64,000 nucleotides of DNA from Spirosoma validum. GTDB lineage: Bacteria > Bacteroidota > Bacteroidia > Cytophagales > Spirosomataceae. A model generated the notes under the pieces. The model made no database searches. It saw only the letters and a list, made by a program, of their open reading frames with translations, and had not been told where the DNA came from. The first letter of the stretch is position 1; each line of letters starts with the position of its first letter. The stretch covers positions 372,001-436,000 of the forward strand of contig NZ_JACXAA010000001.1 of the NCBI RefSeq assembly GCF_014699035.1, read 5' to 3'. Of this stretch, positions 42,483 to 50,154 are shown piece by piece. The position numbers and the translations under genes were made by a program.

Positions 42483-44875
42483 AACTCAACACCTTTAAAT
42501 TCGCCATTCGTAGTTTACTGAAGACCAGACTTTTTGGTATTCTCAACGTAACGGGCCTCGCCATCGGCATGGCGGCTGCCGTGCTGATTTTACTGTGGGT
42601 GCAGAATGAGCTTAGTTTTGATACGTATCATACTAACGCATCGCGGACGAACCTGATCATTTCGCACAATCGAGTGAATAAGGAAGAAGTCTGGCACTGG
42701 TCAACAACACCTCTTCCGCTGGCTGAACAAGCCAGAAAACTACCGGAAGTCGAGCAGGTAGCCCGTATCGCCAGGCCTTTCTGGAATGGGGTGCCAATCC
42801 GGGTAAGGAATCAACTGGTTAGCGAAGATAAAGCCGCCTGCGTCGACGGAAGCTGGTTTTCTATTTTTGATTATAAACTCGTTGAGGGCAGTCTGACCGA
42901 TTTTACGAAGAACATACGTAGCGTGGCGTTGACGGAGTCGAGAGCGAATCAGTGGTTTGGCTCAGTAAAAGCGGTGGGGCAAGTCATTCGGATTGATACG
43001 CTTGATTACGTAGTTCAGGCAGTTTTTGCAGACAATCCCACCAATTCAAGTTTTCAGTACGACTGCTTTCTGCCGATGGCCGCTTATCTGGCAAATCCCA
43101 AAACGTATGAAAACGACAACAACTGGGGAAACTTCAACTACGAAACCTACGTATTGCTCCGGCCAGATGCCGATCTAAAAAAGGTCAGCCAGAAGTTGAC
43201 CCAAATTACTCAGATCGCGAAAAAAGACACTAAAACCGGCAAGATCGATACCAGTATTACGCTCGAAGCAGAACCGCTGGCCGATATGCACTTTGATACG
43301 CTTGACCGCTACGGTAGTGAGCAGGGCGACCGAAAAACCATTTTTATTTTTCTGGGATTAGCGCTGGCTATTCTGCTTACGGCCTGTATCAACTACGTTA
43401 ACCTGACAACGGCTCGGGCGAGTATCCGGGCAAAAGAAGTAAGCGTCAAAAAAATAATTGGTGCCGGCCATGCCCAACTTTTTGGCCAGTTTATTCTGGA
43501 ATCAGTAGTTATGTGTGTGGCTGCTTTGGGCCTAGCCTTGCTGCTGGTTTACAACTTCCTGCCGGCTTTCAACAACCTCACCAACAAAACCTTCCACCTT
43601 GCCTTTGACGATTGGTCGCTTTGGTCGGTACTGGCCGGCACTACGTTGTTAACCATTGTTCTGACGGGCGTTTATCCCTCAATCCTGCTGTCTTCGTTTC
43701 AGCCAATTCGGGCGTTACGTGGCCTCAATGTACCGGGTACAACCAACAGCACGTTCCGCAAAAGTTTAGTGGTTGTTCAGTTTACGGTTTCCATCATTTT
43801 TCTGATTGCCACCCTGGTAGTTTATCAGCAGATTCGGTTCATCCGCACCACCAAACTGGGTTACGACCGCGACCATGTGATTACCGTTCAGATGCCGTGG
43901 AATCTTCAGCCCAGGGTTGACCCGCAGACCTTAAAGGATAAATTGCTCACCGAATCGAGTATTGTAGACGCCACCATCGCCAGTCAGAACATCGTTGAGA
44001 TTAAGAGTTCGCACAGCGGTAGCCTGGATTGGGACGGGCGCCCCGCCGATTTCCAACCGACTGTCAACCAGCTATCTGTAGAGCCCAATTTCCAGACGCT
44101 CTTCAACCTGAAGATGGCCCAGGGGCGCTGGTTCGCGGCAAACAGCACAGCCGACGAACAGAACGTAGTGTTGAACGAAACGGCGGTCAGGAAGTTCAAT
44201 TTACGCAAACCGGTCGTTGGGCAACGGTTTCATTTTCAGAGCAGGAAGGGCGTCGTGATCGGCGTCGTAAAGGATTTTCACTTCAAGAGTCTGCGCGAAA
44301 AAATTGAGCCGCTGGTGCTATTCAATAACCCAGCCTGGCGAAACGGTCTGTACGTAAAGGTGGCAGCGGGTAAAGAATCGGACGCCCTCAAAGCAATCCA
44401 GAAAGCCTGGGCAGAGCTGATTCCCAGCCGTCCGCTGGACTATAAATTCCTGGATGAAACCTTCGACCGACTTTACCGAGCCGAAGAACGTACCGCTACG
44501 TTGTTCAACGCCTTTGCTGCCATAGCCGTACTGATTTCGTGCCTGGGTTTATTTGGATTAGCGACGTTCACGGCCGAAATGCGCACGAAGGAAATCGGGA
44601 TTCGCAAAGTGCTGGGTGCGTCGGTCAGCAGCGTAGTGATTTTGCTCTCCCGAAATTTCCTAAAACTGGTCTTGATTGCCCTACTCATTGCCTCACCCCT
44701 GGCCTGGTATGCCATGAATCAGTGGCTGAACAATTTTGCCTATAAAATTTCCATTGAGTGGTGGGTATTTGCGCTGGCCGGCTTACTGGCGGTTGGGATA
44801 GCTTTACTGACCGTGAGTTTTCAGAGCATCAAAGCCGCTCTTACAAATCCAGTCAAATCGTTACGTTCCGAATAA
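42479..44875 (+). CDS. Fused MacB/FtsX-like ABC permease, array copy P8
   Basis: 798 residues from ATG 42479 (MQLNTFKFAIRSL); the 90 bases of open frame before it are junction repeat. It differs from its neighbours at the N-terminus (no NYLKIA) and in the first coupling helix, which reads KEVSVKKIIGAG instead of KEVGVRKVxGA; the second, KEIGIRKVLGA, is normal. Signature LWVQNELSFDTYHTNASRTN. PCD2 has GSLDWDGRPADFQP and KDFHFKSLREKIEPL. Tail NPVKSLRSE. Downstream are a G-tract repeat, a Uma2 relic and then the P9 promoter, so P7-P8 form a two-gene unit. Confidence 0.92.
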   Translation: MQLNTFKFAIRSLLKTRLFGILNVTGLAIGMAAAVLILLWVQNELSFDTYHTNASRTNLIISHNRVNKEEVWHWSTTPLPLAEQARKLPEVEQVARIARPFWNGVPIRVRNQLVSEDKAACVDGSWFSIFDYKLVEGSLTDFTKNIRSVALTESRANQWFGSVKAVGQVIRIDTLDYVVQAVFADNPTNSSFQYDCFLPMAAYLANPKTYENDNNWGNFNYETYVLLRPDADLKKVSQKLTQITQIAKKDTKTGKIDTSITLEAEPLADMHFDTLDRYGSEQGDRKTIFIFLGLALAILLTACINYVNLTTARASIRAKEVSVKKIIGAGHAQLFGQFILESVVMCVAALGLALLLVYNFLPAFNNLTNKTFHLAFDDWSLWSVLAGTTLLTIVLTGVYPSILLSSFQPIRALRGLNVPGTTNSTFRKSLVVVQFTVSIIFLIATLVVYQQIRFIRTTKLGYDRDHVITVQMPWNLQPRVDPQTLKDKLLTESSIVDATIASQNIVEIKSSHSGSLDWDGRPADFQPTVNQLSVEPNFQTLFNLKMAQGRWFAANSTADEQNVVLNETAVRKFNLRKPVVGQRFHFQSRKGVVIGVVKDFHFKSLREKIEPLVLFNNPAWRNGLYVKVAAGKESDALKAIQKAWAELIPSRPLDYKFLDETFDRLYRAEERTATLFNAFAAIAVLISCLGLFGLATFTAEMRTKEIGIRKVLGASVSSVVILLSRNFLKLVLIALLIASPLAWYAMNQWLNNFAYKISIEWWVFALAGLLAVGIALLTVSFQSIKAALTNPVKSLRSE

Positions 44876-44885
44876 CAGAGCGGTA

Positions 44886-44949
44886 AGGGGTAAGGGCATG
44901 GGGCAGATGGTAAATGAGTTCGCTTCCTCTGCCCCATGCCCTTACCCCT
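44886..44949 (+). repeat. Inverted repeat after P8 (G-tract class)
   Basis: A perfect 22-bp stem: 44886-44907 with 44928-44949 (AGGGGTAAGGGCATGGGGCA in the left arm). The arm is followed by CTATGCTACTACA, resembling a permease start (CCTATGCTAAC), but the frame closes after 10 codons. The repeat has therefore lost, or never had, a downstream permease. Confidence 0.92.
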
Positions 44950-44955
44950 ATGCTA

Positions 44956-44997
44956 CTACACAAACACCTCGTTCAGAGCTAGCTCGATACCCGTTTT
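44956..44997 (-). pseudogene. 3'-end relic of a Uma2 gene
   Basis: Read on the minus strand, 13 codons ending at a TAG (44956-44958) encode KTGIELALNEVFV, closely matching the C-termini of the two intact Uma2 copies (TGIQLKLSEIF and TNIELVLSEIF). A TAA lies immediately upstream (44998-45000), and no further Uma2 sequence is visible before the P9 regulatory region. This is best read as the remaining tail of a deleted Uma2 gene between P8 and P9. Confidence 0.65.
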
Positions 44998-45015
44998 TTA
45001 TCATTCTCTCGCTTT

Positions 45016-45050
45016 GTCCGCCATTGTCCGCCCGGCGTCCGTTTGCGGAC
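45016..45050 (+). promoter_or_regulatory. Palindromic upstream activating site, copy 2 (P9)
   Basis: The palindrome GTCCGTTTGCGGAC at 45037-45050 is preceded by two clear GTCCGC half-sites at 45016 and 45026, spaced 10 and 11 bases. Layout matches the site upstream of P4 (first half-site to palindrome 21 bases in both). Confidence 0.78.
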
Positions 45051-45079
45051 ATTACTTTTCTATGGCATAAACATATCTA

Positions 45080-45119
45080 ATTGATAGTTAACCGATTACA
45101 ATCGTGGTACGTCATTTGG
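45080..45119 (+). promoter_or_regulatory. ATTGA box and sigma-54-like promoter of P9
   Basis: ATTGATAGTTA (45080-45090) and TGGTACGTCATTTGG (45105-45119). The distance from ATTGA to the GG (26 bases) and from palindrome centre to the GG (62 bases) equals that at P4 and P15. Predicted start near 45130, giving a leader of about 36 bases to the ATG at 45166. Confidence 0.57.
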
Positions 45120-45165
45120 TCATGAAAGTACGTAACGTGTTCCATTCACTACGCGCTACGTACCT

Positions 45166-47589
45166 ATGCTTCAGAACTATATTAAAATTGCCTGGCGGAA
45201 TCTGGTCCGTAATAAAGCGTTCTCGGCCATCAATATTGTGGGTCTGGCGCTTGGACTCGCTACGTGTCTGCTTATCAGCCTTTACGTCTTCGATGAGTTA
45301 AGCTATGATCGTTCCAATAAGAAAGCGAGCCAGATTGTACGGGTCGTTTTTCGGGGCATCATGAACGGTGGTCAGATCAACGAAGCCAACGTCATGCCAC
45401 CAGTGGCCCAGGCATTGAAAGCTGACTATCCAGAAGTTGAAGACGCTACCCGGATTCGTACAGCCGGCTCACCAAGCATTACCGTTGGCGACAAAACGTT
45501 TCGGGATGATCAGGTCGCTTACGTCGATTCCAATTTCTTTCAGGTCTTCACGCTCCCACTGCTTCAGGGTGATGCCAAAACCGCCCTGATTCAGCCCGGC
45601 ACCGCGGTTATTACGCAGGCGATGGCGCGGAAATTTTTCGGCGACGAAAATCCGATGGGCAAATCCTTAACGATTAAAAGCTGGAATGCGCTCTTTCGGG
45701 TTACGGGCGTAATCGACAAAATGCCGGTCAATTCGCATTTTCATTTCGATATGCTGCTGTCGATGGCTGGCGTTTCGGATGCAAAATCACCGTCGTGGAT
45801 GACGTCGGGTTTCTTCACCTATCTGGTGCTACCCAAAGGCTACGATTATAAACAACTGGAAGCGAAATTGCCGCAGGTAGTCAGTAAATACATGGGCTCG
45901 CAAATTCAGCAGGCGTTTGGTATGAGTCTGGCCCAGTTTCGGCGGAAAGGCAACGATCTCAGCTTTCTGCTACAACCCTTAACCGGTATTCATCTGCACT
46001 CAAATTTAACGGGCGAAATCGAAGCCAACGGCGATGTTCAGTACGTCTATATCTTCGGAGCCATTGCCGTATTCATGCTGCTGATTGCCTGCATCAATTT
46101 TATGAACCTGTCTACGGCCGGAGCCTCGAAACGAGCAAAGGAAGTTGGCATCCGAAAAGTAATGGGATCGGTGCGGCAAAGCCTGACCAGCCAATTTCTG
46201 ATCGAGTCACTATTGCTAACATCAATTGCGCTCACACTGGCGATTGGGCTAGTGTACCTGACATTGCCGCTTTTCAACGAGCTGGCGGGGAAAAACCTGG
46301 TATTGAATTTTGCGGCTAGCCCGTGGCTTTTACCGGGCCTATTATTGCTTGGCGTAGTGGTGGGAATTCTGGCCGGAAGTTACCCTGCCTTTTTCCTGTC
46401 GTCGTTCAAACCCGTTCAGGTGCTGAAAGGCACCCGGTTTACGGGCGATCGCAAAAGTATCGGCTTACGTAGCGGTCTGGTCGTGGTTCAGTTTTTCATT
46501 TCCATTACGTTGATGATCGGTACGACGGTCGTATATCAGCAACTCGATTACATTCAGAACAAGAAGTTAGGCTATACCAAAGAGCAGGTACTGGTGCTGC
46601 CGGAAACGTGGTTGCTCGACAAAAAAGAGGACGTATTCCGCAACCAGATCATGCAGGACCCGCGGGTCGTGAATGTGAGTACGTCCGGTTATTTACCTGC
46701 CGGGCCAAGCAACAATAACAACTTCATGGTCTACCCCGAAAGTAATTCGACCCAGTTAGTAAAAACGCTCCGCTACGATGTCGATTATAATTACATTCCG
46801 ACGCTGGGGATGCAACTGGCCGAAGGTCGGAATTTCTCCAAAGCGTATGGTACCGACTCGGCGGGAGTGATTTTGAATGAAACCGCAGCCCGGACATTAG
46901 GCTGGAACGATAAAGCTGTTGGGCACACGATCAGTAATAGCGACAACGACGGCAAAAAAGCAACGCTTCGGGTCATTGGTGTGGTGAAAGACTTCCATTT
47001 CCGGTCCATGCGCGAACGCATTTCTCCCCTGGTTATGGTACTGAGCAAAAACGCCGGTACGGTGATTGTTAAAGTGAAAACCAAAGACATCGCTGGACTC
47101 GTAGCTTCCCTGAAAAAGCAATGGGAGCAGCTCACTACCGATGCCCCCTTTACGTACTCGTTCCTGGACGAACGCTTCAACAATACGTATCTGGCTGAAC
47201 AGAAAACCGGTCGTATTCTGGGTCTTTTCGCGGGACTGACCATTTTCGTGGCATGCCTGGGACTATTCGGCCTCGCTACGTTCACCGCTGAGCAACGGAC
47301 CAAAGAAATTGGCGTGCGTAAAGTGCTGGGAGCCAGCGTCACCAGTATTGTCGGTTTACTCTCGAAAGATTTCCTCAAACTGGTGGCGATTGCCATTGTG
47401 CTTGCCTCTCCAGTAGCCTGGTACGTCATGAATCGGTGGTTGCAGGACTTCGCCTACAAAATTGACATAACCTGGTGGATGTTCGCGCTGGCCGGTGTCT
47501 TGTCGGTGAGTATTGCCTTACTGACCGTCAGTTTCCAGAGTGTGAAAGCGGCTCTGATGAATCCGGTGAAATCACTTAAAACGGAGTAA
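45166..47589 (+). CDS. Fused MacB/FtsX-like ABC permease, array copy P9
   Basis: 807 residues. Signature YVFDELSYDRSNKKASQIVRV. PCD1 closely parallels P11 (VIDKMPVNSHFHFDMLLS here, IIDKIPSNTHFHFDAFLS there; both continue with KSPSW and an extra helix around SLAQFRRKGNDL). First coupling motif KEVGIRKVMGS in STAGASKRAKEVG, second KEIGVRKVLGA. KDFHFRSMRERISPL in PCD2. Tail NPVKSLKTE. First gene of the probable unit P9-P10-P11-P12, whose three junctions all carry purine-class repeats (80, 82 and 101 bases), mirroring the unit that starts at P4. Confidence 0.93.
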   Translation: MLQNYIKIAWRNLVRNKAFSAINIVGLALGLATCLLISLYVFDELSYDRSNKKASQIVRVVFRGIMNGGQINEANVMPPVAQALKADYPEVEDATRIRTAGSPSITVGDKTFRDDQVAYVDSNFFQVFTLPLLQGDAKTALIQPGTAVITQAMARKFFGDENPMGKSLTIKSWNALFRVTGVIDKMPVNSHFHFDMLLSMAGVSDAKSPSWMTSGFFTYLVLPKGYDYKQLEAKLPQVVSKYMGSQIQQAFGMSLAQFRRKGNDLSFLLQPLTGIHLHSNLTGEIEANGDVQYVYIFGAIAVFMLLIACINFMNLSTAGASKRAKEVGIRKVMGSVRQSLTSQFLIESLLLTSIALTLAIGLVYLTLPLFNELAGKNLVLNFAASPWLLPGLLLLGVVVGILAGSYPAFFLSSFKPVQVLKGTRFTGDRKSIGLRSGLVVVQFFISITLMIGTTVVYQQLDYIQNKKLGYTKEQVLVLPETWLLDKKEDVFRNQIMQDPRVVNVSTSGYLPAGPSNNNNFMVYPESNSTQLVKTLRYDVDYNYIPTLGMQLAEGRNFSKAYGTDSAGVILNETAARTLGWNDKAVGHTISNSDNDGKKATLRVIGVVKDFHFRSMRERISPLVMVLSKNAGTVIVKVKTKDIAGLVASLKKQWEQLTTDAPFTYSFLDERFNNTYLAEQKTGRILGLFAGLTIFVACLGLFGLATFTAEQRTKEIGVRKVLGASVTSIVGLLSKDFLKLVAIAIVLASPVAWYVMNRWLQDFAYKIDITWWMFALAGVLSVSIALLTVSFQSVKAALMNPVKSLKTE

Positions 47590-47590
47590 A

Positions 47591-47660
47591 GGCAGGAAGG
47601 GGAAGAAAGGGAGGAAGGTTAAACCCTCTCGTCCTTTCTTCCCCATCTTCCCTCTCCTCC
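47591..47660 (+). repeat. Stop-to-start inverted repeat, junction P9-P10 (purine class)
   Basis: GGGGAAGAAAGG (47599-47610) pairs perfectly with CCTTTCTTCCCC (47633-47644), with weaker purine/pyrimidine complementarity outward on both sides. The right side runs into a C-tract ending at the P10 start codon (47670). Confidence 0.8.
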
Positions 47661-47669
47661 TTCCCCCCT

Positions 47670-50072
47670 ATGCTAACAAACTATCTTAAAATCGCTTGGC
47701 GGAATCTGGTTAAACACAAAAGTTACTCGATCATCAATATCGGTGGGCTGTCGGTAGGGATGGCCGTAGCCATGTTGATCGGTCTGTGGATTTACGACGA
47801 ACTGTCGTTTAATACGTACCACCGCAACTACGACCGTATCGCTCAGGTCCTGCAACACCAGACCAGCAACGGAAAAATATACTCGGGTCCTGCTATCCCT
47901 TATCCGCTGGGGAAAGAACTCCAGACGCATTATGGCAGCAGCTTTAAATACGTGGTTATGTCATCGTGGGAAGGTGAACATATCCTGTCGTTCGGCGATA
48001 AGAAAGTGACAAAAACCGGCAACTTCATGGATGTCGACGCGCCTAAATTACTCTCGCTGACCATGCTGAAAGGGACTGATGCCGGCCTTCAGAACCCTAA
48101 CTCTATTTTGCTTTCGGAATCCTCGGCCAAAGCCCTGTTTGGGAACGCCGACCCGCTGAATCGACTGCTAAAAATTGACAATAAGCTGGCGGTTAAAGTG
48201 ACGGGCGTGTATGAAGACATTCCCTATAATGCTGAGTTCAAAGGCCTGACGTTTATTGCCCCCTGGACGTTATATACCGTTTCCGAAAACTGGATTAAAC
48301 GCGACCGGGATGAGAGCCGGTGGGACGACAATTCGTTTCAGATTTTCGCCCAGATCGCCGACAACACGGACTTTGCAACGGTAGACCGCCGGATTATCAA
48401 CTCTAAGTTCAACAACGTATCGGAGGAGGATAAGAAGTTCAAAGCCGAAATCTTTCTTCATCCCATGCGCGACTGGCGATTGCGGTCGAATTGGGAGAAT
48501 GGTCAGAACACCGGCGGGCTGATTGACTATGTCTGGCTGTTTGGCTTTGTGGGTGTTTTTGTGCTGTTCCTGGCCTGTATCAACTTCATGAATCTAAGTA
48601 CAGCCCGGAGCGAAAAACGCGCGAAAGAAGTAGGCATTCGCAAGGCTGTTGGCTCCGTCAGAACCCAGCTGATTAACCAGTTTTTTATTGAATCCCTGCT
48701 GGTGGTTGCGCTGGCGTTTGGACTGGCACTTTTATTGGTTCAGCTTATTCTGCCCTGGTTCAATCAGGTAGCCGACAAGCAGATAGTGGTCCTGTGGACA
48801 AGCCCCCTGTTCTGGCTCGTCGGTATCGGCTTCACGCTGTTTACGGGTTTTGTGGCGGGTAGCTATCCGGCTCTGTACTTATCGTCATTCCAGCCTATCA
48901 GGGTTCTAAAAGGTACGTTTAAGGCAGGACGATTTGCCTCCATACCGCGTAAGGTGCTGGTAGTCGTTCAGTTTACGGTGTCACTGGCGCTGATCATCGG
49001 TACCATCATCGTTTATAACCAGATTCAGTTTTCCAAGAACCGCCCCATCGGCTACGACCGGAACGGGTTAATGATGATTCAGATGAAGTCGCCGGATTTT
49101 TACGGCAAGTTCGATCTCCTACGTACGGAGCTTAAAAACGCGGGAGTCATTCAGGAAATGGCCGAGTCCTCAAGTCCACTAACCGATGTCTGGTCGAACA
49201 GTGGTGGCTTCGATTGGCCGGGGAAAGATCCGAATCTTGACCCTGATTTTGCGACTATCTGGGTTACCCACGATTTTGGCAAAACGGTCGGCTGGCAATT
49301 TAAAGAGGGGCGCGATTTGTCGCGGGCCTTTACGTCCGATTCATCGGCCATTGTTCTCAACGAAGCTGCCGTCCGGTTCATGAACATCAGGAATCCGGTG
49401 GGCACTAAGGTCCGTTGGGGAAGCGGGCCTAATGCCCGAGAATTCACCGTCATTGGCGTCGTGAAAGACATGCTGATGCAGTCGCCCTACGAACCCGTCA
49501 AGCAAACTGTTTACCTGATGGACTATTCGAATGTCAACTGGATTAATCTGAAACTGGCGCCGAACAAAAGCGTCAGTGAATGCGTGGCGGTTATTGAATC
49601 TGTTTTCCGGAAATACATTCCATCAGCTCCGTTCGATTACAAATTTGCGGATGTCGAGTTCGGCAAGAAATTCGCCATCGAAGAACGTATTGGTAAACTA
49701 GCCACCTTCTTCGCCGTACTGGCCATTTTCATTAGTTGTCTGGGGCTGTTCGGGCTAGCGTCGTTTATGGCCGAGCAACGGACCAAAGAAATTGGCGTTC
49801 GCAAAGTACTGGGGGCCAGCGTAATGAACTTATGGAGTCTGCTATCAAAAGACTTTGTTCTGCTGGTGCTGGTTGCTTTCGGCATTGCTACGCCCGTCGC
49901 CTGGTATTTTATGAGTAACTGGTTAGATCAGTACGAGTATCGTACACCTATTTCCTGGTGGATTTTCGCGCTATCCGGCGTAGGTGCCCTGCTGATCACG
50001 CTGCTAACGGTGAGTTTCCAGAGTATCAAGGCGGCCCTGATGAATCCGGTAAAATCACTCAAAACGGAGTAA
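47670..50072 (+). CDS. Fused MacB/FtsX-like ABC permease, array copy P10
   Basis: 800 residues. Signature LWIYDELSFNTYHRNYDRIAQV. PCD1 is distinctive (YKYVVMSSWEGEHIL; APWTLYTVSENWIKR). First coupling motif KEVGIRKAVGS, second KEIGVRKVLGA. PCD2 contains GGFDWPGKDPN, like P1, but lacks the KDFHF motif: it reads KDMLMQSPYEPVKQ instead, so its second periplasmic domain may contact a different partner. TM7 follows SVMNLWSLLSKDF. Tail NPVKSLKTE with the nucleotides ACGGAGTAAAGGGAGG running straight into the next junction repeat. Confidence 0.93.
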   Translation: MLTNYLKIAWRNLVKHKSYSIINIGGLSVGMAVAMLIGLWIYDELSFNTYHRNYDRIAQVLQHQTSNGKIYSGPAIPYPLGKELQTHYGSSFKYVVMSSWEGEHILSFGDKKVTKTGNFMDVDAPKLLSLTMLKGTDAGLQNPNSILLSESSAKALFGNADPLNRLLKIDNKLAVKVTGVYEDIPYNAEFKGLTFIAPWTLYTVSENWIKRDRDESRWDDNSFQIFAQIADNTDFATVDRRIINSKFNNVSEEDKKFKAEIFLHPMRDWRLRSNWENGQNTGGLIDYVWLFGFVGVFVLFLACINFMNLSTARSEKRAKEVGIRKAVGSVRTQLINQFFIESLLVVALAFGLALLLVQLILPWFNQVADKQIVVLWTSPLFWLVGIGFTLFTGFVAGSYPALYLSSFQPIRVLKGTFKAGRFASIPRKVLVVVQFTVSLALIIGTIIVYNQIQFSKNRPIGYDRNGLMMIQMKSPDFYGKFDLLRTELKNAGVIQEMAESSSPLTDVWSNSGGFDWPGKDPNLDPDFATIWVTHDFGKTVGWQFKEGRDLSRAFTSDSSAIVLNEAAVRFMNIRNPVGTKVRWGSGPNAREFTVIGVVKDMLMQSPYEPVKQTVYLMDYSNVNWINLKLAPNKSVSECVAVIESVFRKYIPSAPFDYKFADVEFGKKFAIEERIGKLATFFAVLAIFISCLGLFGLASFMAEQRTKEIGVRKVLGASVMNLWSLLSKDFVLLVLVAFGIATPVAWYFMSNWLDQYEYRTPISWWIFALSGVGALLITLLTVSFQSIKAALMNPVKSLKTE

Positions 50073-50073
50073 A

Positions 50074-50136
50074 GGGAGGAGCGGGACGAAAGGGAGGATG
50101 GAAAATCTCACTTGTCCCTTTCGTCCCGCTCCTCCC
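50074..50136 (+). repeat. Stop-to-start inverted repeat, junction P10-P11 (purine class)
   Basis: A perfect 22-bp stem, 50074-50095 with 50115-50136, containing the same 20-mer GGAGGAGCGGGACGAAAGGG and complement as junction P5-P6, about 14 kb away. The left arm starts one base after the P10 stop. Confidence 0.93.
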
Positions 50137-50154
50137 TCTCCTCCTTCCCCCCCT

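Noticed and set aside
46791..47429. 212-codon antisense open frame opposite P9
   Set aside because: It overlaps the most conserved part of P9, and similar antisense frames occur at the same place in most other permeases, so it is a codon-bias shadow.
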